Assembly (NCBI GenBank): GCA_003254925.1 | Contig: QANZ01017532.1 | Coordinates: 4,177-68,176 of the forward strand | Direction of reading: 5' to 3' | DNA length: 64,000 bases | Source of the DNA: Chamaecrista fasciculata | Lineage: Eukaryota; Streptophyta; Magnoliopsida; Fabales; Fabaceae | Part shown: positions 57,701 to 64,000 of the stretch, piece by piece | Layout: the number at the start of each line of letters is the position of its first letter | How positions within the stretch are numbered: position 1 is the stretch's first letter | Made by a program: the position numbers and the translations under genes | Notes under the pieces: generated by a model | Told to the model about the DNA's origin: nothing | The model's database searches: none | What the model saw: the letters and a program-made list of their open reading frames with translations, nothing else

Positions 57701-60700
57701 TATTCGTTTTTTTTAGGGCAAAATTCCAAGTGTAAAAGAAAATAAAAGAAAATTTGAGTACCTGCCACCATAAAGAAATCACATCAATGAAGGCAACCAC
57801 TTTTATTGCAAATGTGTTGAGTGCAGCCCATATAGCAGTCTGGCCAATGTACATACACAAGAATACCCATTTTGGAGCAAAGTACCCTCCTCCTTTATTT
57901 GTGCCTGTGCCCAATAAGATTATATTCTGCAATATTTGTGACCCTGCATATGCCTTTTCATCCATTTAAACAAAGACCTATTTTGGTCTCCCAGTTATGC
58001 TCAGTGTTCCAAATTGGTCCCCCAATTATTTTTCGTTCTATATTGGTCCCCCAGTTATGCAAAACTTGACAAAGTTGGTCCCTCTATCAGTTTTCATCCA
58101 TTTTTCTGTTAAAGAAAAGATAAAATTGATTTTTAACTCCTAAAAGTTTAAATTTTTTGCATCAAGGACCTTTTTCTCTATGATAGAACCAAAATGTAAG
58201 AAAGAAAAAATAATTGAGAGTTAATGTTTATTTCACACAAAAATCTCTCTCTCTAATCACAGGTCCGTCAGATCTCAAGTCTTCCTCCGCCGCCGCCGTC
58301 TCCGCTCGCCACCGTCTCCCTATATCTCGCCTTATTATTATTATTATCGTGGCTATTATTCCTCCCTCCCTCCCTGACCCTGTCCCTGAACCACCATCAT
58401 TTCTCTCGGATTCCCCACCGACTCGTAACTCCCTCCCACTTCTTCATCTTGCTTCTCGAATTCCATTTCTGCTCAATTCAACTTACACCTTAAACCCATA
58501 CACAGCTTCCGCTGTAATTAGCCCTCCTCTGCCTTTGTTGCCGGCGAGTTCGATGATGTTCTTGAGGATGTTGCCGTCGGACATGAGGTCGGTGCCACCG
58601 GATGCGGCAGAGAGGGATCCGGTGACTGTGGCGTAGGTAGGGAGGAGAGAGGTGAGGTACATGAGAGAGAGAGAGAGAGAGATTTTTGTGTGAAATAAAC
58701 ATGACCCCAATTATTTTTTCTTTCTTACATTTGGGTTCTATTATAGAGAAAAATGTCCTTGATGCAAAAAATTTAAACTTTTAGGAGTTCAAAATCAATT
58801 TTGTCTTTTTTTTAACAGAAAAATGGATGGAAACTGTTAGAGGGACCAACTTTGTCAAGTTTTACATAACTGGAGGACCAATATGGAACGAAAAATAACT
58901 GGGGGACCAATTTGGAACACTGAGCATAACTGGGGGACCAAAATAGGACTTTGGCCAATTAAGAATGTTAATTAAATCCCTAAACATGAATTCTATGAAG
59001 TTTTTGGTAAAAAAATTTCACCAAAAGTGTAAGATTTTACCCCTGTTGCTACCCCAGCAATAAGTCCTATGGTCTCAAGCCAAGCACAAAACCATGAAGC
59101 AAAGGGTCCCCATTTGGGACCAGCTAAATGAGCAGCCCAGAAATATAAAGAGCCCGTTGTCTGTTACAATGAAATCAATGTAAAAGTTAGTTATGTGAAG
59201 AACATTTGCAATTAAATTTGTGGCAAAAATACTTTGTGTTCTCAAACTATAAGGTAAGTCTCACACTCTCTTTCAGGTCACTAAACTTTTTTTGTGGTCA
59301 TTTGTGACCTTAAAGAACTCTGTCTGTATTTGCTTATGCTTACACTGACGGTCTCAAGCCCGTTAAAAGATGAGGGTTGTGTTAGGCAAGCGACAGCCAA
59401 CGTAAAACATTTGTCATGTCTCTCGTATGGATCAACGTCAGTTCTATATAACCGACCCCACCTAGTGGGATACGGCTTTGGTGGTATGGTATTTGTGACT
59501 TTAAAGTTTCACATTTGACTCAATTGTAACTTAAAGCCTAACGCAGTTTAAATCATTTATAGAAAATGTTGATGTCATCATTTTTTAGGTACAATTGACA
59601 GTTTTGGAGTACAATTAACATCAAAATAAAAATGAAAAAAAAAAATACTCGTCATTCCACTATGATATTGAGTTTTTACGTTAATGATTTTGTCGGTGCT
59701 AAGTTTTAAGATACATTTATCTCATAATTTTTTGGTCAACTATATTATCAAATTTTAATTTCATGAACTTAGAGGTATAACTGACTAAAAACCTCATGAA
59801 TTTTTAATTTTGTGCAAATAATTCATTTTTGTTAAAATTTTTGTTAAGAAATAAAGAAATTTTAGACCTTTGGCTACAATTAGATACAATAATAATTAAT
59901 TTTTTTATCAATGTAAAATGTAACCATAATCATAATTATATTAGAAAAAACATAGGTTTTTCTAGAGAAAATTTTAATAAAGGGTTTTCTTACACACAAT
60001 AAAAAATTCAGAAGCCTTCTATCAATTTTCAAAGTTCAAGAGAGTTTTGTGCAATTCATAAAAAGAAAGAAGGTCAAAGTTCACGTTTGGTCTCATAACT
60101 TTTGCTCAGGTCTCAAGTTCCATAACTTTTTTGTTGCATTTTTTATCCCATATCTTTGCAAAAAGTTGTAGATTTGGTCCCCGTATCACTTTTATTCCCA
60201 TATCTTTTGGTTAAGTTGCAGAATTGGTCTTATATATATTGTTGCAAAAAGTTTCTCTGTAAGTCCCACTTGACCCAAAGATATAAGATCAATTTTACAC
60301 TTAACTCAAAGATAAGAAATCAATTATGCAATCTGACCAAAAGATATGAGACTAATTAATACTGCAACCTAACTTAAAGGTATGAGACCAAAAGTGCAAC
60401 ACGGGACCAAATCTGTAACCTGAGCAGAAAATATGAATCAAAAGTGCAACAAAAGAAATTATAAAACTAAATTGAGATTTGAGAAAAAGTAATGGCTTAT
60501 GAGACCCAAAGTACACTTTGGCCAAAAAAAAAAGGTATAAAAAGTAAGTTTGACTACTACTATTAAATAAGGTCAAAAAACACGTTTGGTCTCATAACTT
60601 TGTTTAGGTCTTAATTTGGTCTCGTAACTTTTTCTGTTGCACTTTTGGTCTCATCTTTGCAAAAAGTTGCATATTTGGTCATATATCACTTTTGGTCTCA

Positions 60701-62062
60701 TATCTTTCGATCAAGTTACCGAATTTGTCTCATATTTTTGCGAAAAGTTTCATTGTCAATCTCATTTGACCCAAAGTAATAGGTTTAATTATGCATCTGA
60801 CCCAAAGATATGAAACTAATTTTGTAACCTGATTAAAAGATATAGGACCAAATCTACACCTTGAATAGAAGATACGGGACCAAAAGTGCAATAAAAAAAG
60901 TTATGGAACCAAATTGAGACTTGAACAAAAGTTATGAGAACAACAGTACACTTCGGCCAAAAAAATTATAAAAAGTTAGTGTGACTGCTACTGTTAAACA
61001 ATGAAAACACTAAACGGCAGTTATATCCTTATTGGTATACCAACAAATATACCAAACTGCTGCTACATACCGAAAATCTTGATAATTAATTTAAGGTCAA
61101 AGTGTAAATCTGTCCCTATATCTTTCCCTCAGTTCTTAATTTGGTCCCATATATTATTTTATTGCACTTTTGGTCTCATATCTTTGCGTCAATTTTGAAT
61201 TTGGTCTCATATCTTTTTTTGTTGTAGATTTGGTCTCATATATTTGGATCACTTACAAAATTGGTCCTACATCTTTGGGTCAGGTGCAAAAGTAGTCTCA
61301 TATTTTTGCAACAGTTGTCTCAATCCCGCAACTTGACCAAAAAAATATGAGACCAAAAATGATACTAGACCAAATTGGGACATTTTGAAAAGATATGGGA
61401 TAAAAAATGTAACAAAAAAGATAAAAGACTAAACTAGGAACTCAGCAAAAGATATGGGACCAAATTTACAATTTGACCATAGTTTAACATTCGAAGATGT
61501 TAATTACAGACAAATTAACAAAAAGACGACTGTAAATTATATAAGAAAAAAAATTATGTTAGAAAAGGAAAATTCTAAGGAGAATTAAAGAGTGTACAAA
61601 CAAACCGGGAAAGATGAACATATCTCGGCCATGGCAACACCGACGAACCAAGTGAAGAATGAAACAACAACCCAACCCCAAACAACAGGTGCTGGGCCTG
61701 CATACTGCAGGCTGGAACCATAGAGTGGAGTGATCCCAGCAAAAAGGGTCACTGTTGAGAATGATACTGCTAGAGCTTTGAACATTGTCTGCAAACTAAA
61801 ACTCATCAGTCATTTAATTTCCAAGAAAAATTAAACCAATTGAGCATCAAATTGATTAAATGTCAAAAGTCAAGAAGGGTGTATCAAAAAATGAAGATTG
61901 AAACTAAATATATATATATATATATATATATTGAAGTTATTGAACCATTTCTCTTCTGAGTTCTTGCTTGTAACCAAGCTCGTTGAGTCTCTTCTCTCCA
62001 GAATCCATTATAATTGCACTTCTTCCTGTCATCTCCAGTGATCTACTCTCACTGAAGGCCAT
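54769..62062 (-). CDS. BAT1: Amino-acid permease, BAT1/GABA-permease type, copy 2
   Basis: Seven exons on the minus strand, 62062-61946, 61788-61606, 59160-59041, 57953-57762, 57241-56936, 56426-56244, 55302-54769, encode 544 residues. Exon sizes equal copy 1 except exon 1 (two codons shorter). All junctions are canonical and in phase, and all family signatures listed for copy 1 are present, so it looks functional. Protein differences are few: SFVFTNFEMGTES versus SFVFKNFEMGNEL, SQFSLFGY versus SQYALFGY, and GVATG versus GVASL at the exon 3 end. Exon 3's donor context also differs. The gene is longer than copy 1 because of post-duplication insertions: intron 6 (55867), intron 3 (57972), intron 2 (60072, 60571, 61095) and promoter (62208, 62821). 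A TATA-like atatatcgatc lies ~85 bases upstream (62151-62161). Biochemical role inferred as for copy 1. Confidence 0.92.
55867..56222. mobile_element. B-family MULE-type MITE in intron 6 of copy 2
   Basis: Ends ggctaaagtgcacttttagt and aacaaactttggcc, with a 9-bp duplication tatatagta / taaatagta (55858-55866, 56223-56231; one mismatch). Copy 1 shows the empty site (tatatagtatgata near 45657-45670), so insertion followed the gene duplication. Confidence 0.85.
57559..57706. repeat. 51-bp inverted repeat in intron 4 of copy 2
   Basis: The arm 57559-57609 (cgaataaagttttgatctat...) returns as its reverse complement at 57656-57706 with one mismatch, around a 46-base AT-rich spacer. Copy 1 has only a single arm-like sequence (tctagaacttgagccacc, ~47612). 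Confidence 0.85.
57972..58956. mobile_element. Capture-type long-TIR element in intron 3 of copy 2
   Basis: ~985 bp with inverted repeats of ~270 bases (57972-58246 and ~58670-58956), about 95% alike by eye. Ends read aaagacctattttggtctcc and, right side reversed, aaagtcctattttggtcccc. Between them are ~420 GC-richer bases unlike any other foldback here (cctccgccgccgccgtctcc; gttgccggcgagttcgatga). On the minus strand it reads LPTYATVTGSLSAASGGTD, LMSDGNILKNIIELAGNKG and RGGLITAEAVYGFKV. It looks like host coding sequence trapped between transposon ends, as in Pack-type elements; I do not recognise the parent gene. Copy 1 retains the uninterrupted site (catttaaattaagag, ~48210-48224). No long target duplication is clear. 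Confidence 0.7.
60072..60523. mobile_element. B-family MITE, first of a tandem pair, intron 2 of copy 2
   Basis: Starts ggtcaaagttcacgtttggt and ends aaagtacactttggcc. The next element plus ~35 bases of the same intron sequence repeats directly after it. Confidence 0.7.
60571..60958. mobile_element. B-family MITE, second of a tandem pair
   Basis: Starts ggtcaaaaaacacgtttggt and ends acagtacacttcggcc. It is followed by ataaaaagttagtgtgactg, the same flank that follows the first MITE (ataaaaagtaagtttgacta, ~60537). The pair therefore arose by tandem duplication of element plus flank. Confidence 0.7.
61095..61478. mobile_element. B-family MITE, third in intron 2 of copy 2
   Basis: Starts ggtcaaagtgtaaatctgtc, ends aaatttacaatttgacc, with flanks ttaatttaa / atagtttaa (7 of 9 alike). 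Copy 1 has the uninterrupted sequence aataattgatataacatttg (~49847). Confidence 0.7.
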
Positions 62063-62207
62063 TATTGATTTGATGATACTAATTAAGCTAAGTATACTAT
62101 ATATATGTGTACTAATTAAGCTTTTCTTTTCTGAGAAGTTTAGCAAGTAGATCGATATATAACAGAAATAATATGTCTTCTTTGATTTTACAAACAATTT
62201 TTTTTTA

Positions 62208-62750
62208 GGGTAAATTACACAAAAGGGCCCTGTGGTTTGGTTCATTTTCAGATAGGGTCCTGTGGTTTAAAAAGTGTCAAATAGGGTCCCTGTGGTTTGC
62301 TCCGTTAACAAAAAGGGTCCTGAGGTAAATTTCCGTATAAAATTTGACGGAAATTTAGGCTAAAATACTATTTTAAGACCATAACTATTAATTTTTATGC
62401 GTTTGATTGTGTATTCCTTTGGGGTTTAGTATAGCTGCGGCGGTGACTGGAATTGAAATGTGAGAGAGACAGAGATGATGGGTGAAATTTCATTATCATA
62501 CTACGAAACTTTTTTTTTATGCATCTAAGTCTTCTCATACAAATAGGGAGTCAAACGCATAAAAATTAATAATTATGGTCTTAAAATAGTATTTTAGCCT
62601 AAATTTCCGTCAAATTTTAGATGGAAATATACCTCAGGACCCTTTTTGTTAACAGAGCAAACCATAGGAACCCTATTTGACATTTTTTAAACCACAGGAA
62701 CCATATCTAAAAATAGGTCAAACCACAAGGCCTTTTTATGTAATTTACCC
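62208..62750. mobile_element. A-family foldback MITE in the promoter of copy 2
   Basis: Starts gggtaaattacacaaaaggg and ends ggcctttttatgtaatttaccc in mirrored fashion. The arms carry gggtcctgtggtttaaaaag-type modules. It lies ~145 bases before the start codon; the matching promoter of copy 1 is uninterrupted (acattttttcttcc, ~50551). Confidence 0.8.
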
Positions 62751-62820
62751 TTTTTTATTCCAAAAAATAGGGAAAGAGAGGTGAAGGTGACAATATATAT
62801 TATATAGTCTTTTTATGGTT

Positions 62821-63168
62821 GGTCAAAACCTTAAATTGGTCCCAATTAATTTGTCCTAAATGTTTCATTTATTTTAAATTGGTCAATAATTTCTCAAATT
62901 CGTTCCAAACTTACTTTTGAGACGCATTTACCAATGGTCTCAACTGAGTAGAGGAAAAAAAAACTCTTCAGGAGTTAACTCATAATTTCAAACTCATCGC
63001 ATTTGGACTTGAAATGATGAGATATACTAATTTCGTTTATTTGAGTTTGAAGCAAGTCACTCACTTTTGCGAATTGATTTGACCTTGTTTATTGACAATC
63101 CCAACTAAATAGAGAAAATGCTCGTCAAAGGCAACCTATAACTTTGAATTCGTCATATTCAATCATAA

Positions 63169-63209
<41 letters not shown>

Positions 63210-63336
63210 ATGACCACATATTCATTAGTTTGGGACTAATTTGAGAAATTATAGAAACATGTGGGACCAATATGAAACATTTAGGACCAATTTGAAATCT
63301 ACTTCATAAATATGGGATCAATTTGAGGTTTTGACC
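62821..63336. mobile_element. Foldback element, ggtcaaaacc family (E), in the promoter of copy 2
   Basis: Ends ggtcaaaaccttaaattggt and gatcaatttgaggttttgacc-like, with a 9-bp duplication tttatggtt / tttatggta (62812-62820, 63337-63345; one mismatch). A (GA)n tract lies inside at 63172-63207. Copy 1 keeps the single site (ttttttatggtatgat, ~50594). Confidence 0.8.
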
Positions 63337-64000
63337 TTTATGGTATGTATGATATTTTCAAAGAGGTTGCAAATTTTGAATGGTCGTTATGGGATGTTAT
63401 CAAGGAGAAGACATTTTACGGCATAGTATTTAGTTGTTTCAAACTTTAATTTGTCTTTTCCTTGTGTGTTGCTTTCTGTAGAAACTAGCAAGCCAGTGGC
63501 TTAGGCATATATATAAAGGAAGCTATGAATTTAAAATATATAGGGTGGTCCGTTTAAACAAGCTATTTTAACCCAGATGTATACATATATAATTATATAT
63601 AATTATTACTTTTGTTTTATAATGTATCTATATTTTAAAAAGATGGACTGAATTCTATCCATGTTGATGTTGGATTCCCATTTTCCACAGTTATGTTTGA
63701 CTAAGGCTTTCTTTGAGAGAGAGATGACATTTGAATAAATTAGTACTGCGGGATGCCCGGGGAAGCATTTTAATTTTTTTGACATGTTAACTAACGCGTC
63801 ATGAAGTCAGATTCTTTAGTAAAAAGAGGAAGAATAGTTCGCTTTGTGCTCTCTACTTCAAATATTCTTATTACATATAATTTACCCTATATTTTATAAC
63901 AAATTTTTTTATACTTTGTAAACTTTGAAATTTTAGTCCTTATTGTCATAATGTTTATTTAGAGCTAGCTACGATAAACCAACTTTAGTCCTTGAAATTA
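63337..64000. other. Distal upstream region of copy 2, end of duplicated unit
   Basis: Matches 50594-51070 to about 63815 (gaatggtcgttatgg, ctagcaagccagtgg, gttgatgttggattcccatt). Beyond that it is AT-rich with no feature before the window ends. Confidence 0.65.

Noticed and set aside
58214-58636. 140-residue plus-strand frame within the capture-type element
   Set aside because: It starts in the inverted repeat and its residues (ISPPLPLLPASS) look antisense to the more protein-like minus frame. Not called as a gene.

Overview
The window is repeat-rich plant nuclear DNA, most likely from a eudicot. The signs are three intact intron-split host genes (a CYP71D-type cytochrome P450 and two copies of a BAT1/GABA-permease-type amino-acid transporter), plant LTR elements, CACTA, MULE and hAT DNA transposons, and many AT-rich foldback MITEs. 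No prokaryotic features, tRNA, rRNA or CRISPR array were seen. I could not name the species from the sequence.

Layout. 1-5.2 kb: the end of one LTR, then the 3' part of a Tat/Ogre-like LTR element (minisatellite 3' region plus a 2.4-kb LTR carrying a Tourist-like MITE). 5.2-13.6 kb: almost wall-to-wall non-coding inverted-repeat elements, including a 2.1-kb long-TIR MULE-like element with a 10-bp target-site duplication. 14.2-24.6 kb: one large non-coding LTR element (LARD-type) with an initiator-Met primer site, its left LTR split by a 2.1-kb solo LTR of another family. 25.6-27.5 kb: a degenerate GRF-zinc-finger/coiled-coil/membrane gene. 28.7-31.6 kb: minus-strand pieces of a MULE transposase (SWIM and zinc-knuckle region and tail exons). 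31.6-38.1 kb: a CACTA transposon with hundreds of bases of subterminal cgacggtt-type repeats, a TNPA-like Transposase_24 gene in about seven exons, and a likely captured host exon. 38.5-40.5 kb: MITEs nested inside one another.

40.8-63.8 kb is the genic part. A 510-residue P450 (plus strand, three exons) converges on a seven-exon amino-acid permease (minus strand, 546 residues). The permease and the P450 3' UTR are repeated 10 kb further on as a second complete permease gene (544 residues) followed by an orphan P450 3' UTR. This is a segmental tandem duplication with a broken LTR element and Copia pol debris between the units. After the duplication each copy gained its own foldback insertions. 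The second copy has a capture-type element in intron 3, a tandem-duplicated MITE pair and a third MITE in intron 2, one MITE in intron 6 and two in its promoter.

The most noteworthy pattern is the swarm of palindromic elements built from short modules around ggtccc. They fall into several end-sequence families, and two insertions have clean or near-clean 9-bp target duplications with empty sites visible in the other permease copy. I infer that they are MULE-type non-autonomous elements. Identity and age statements are by eye; no alignment or database search was run.
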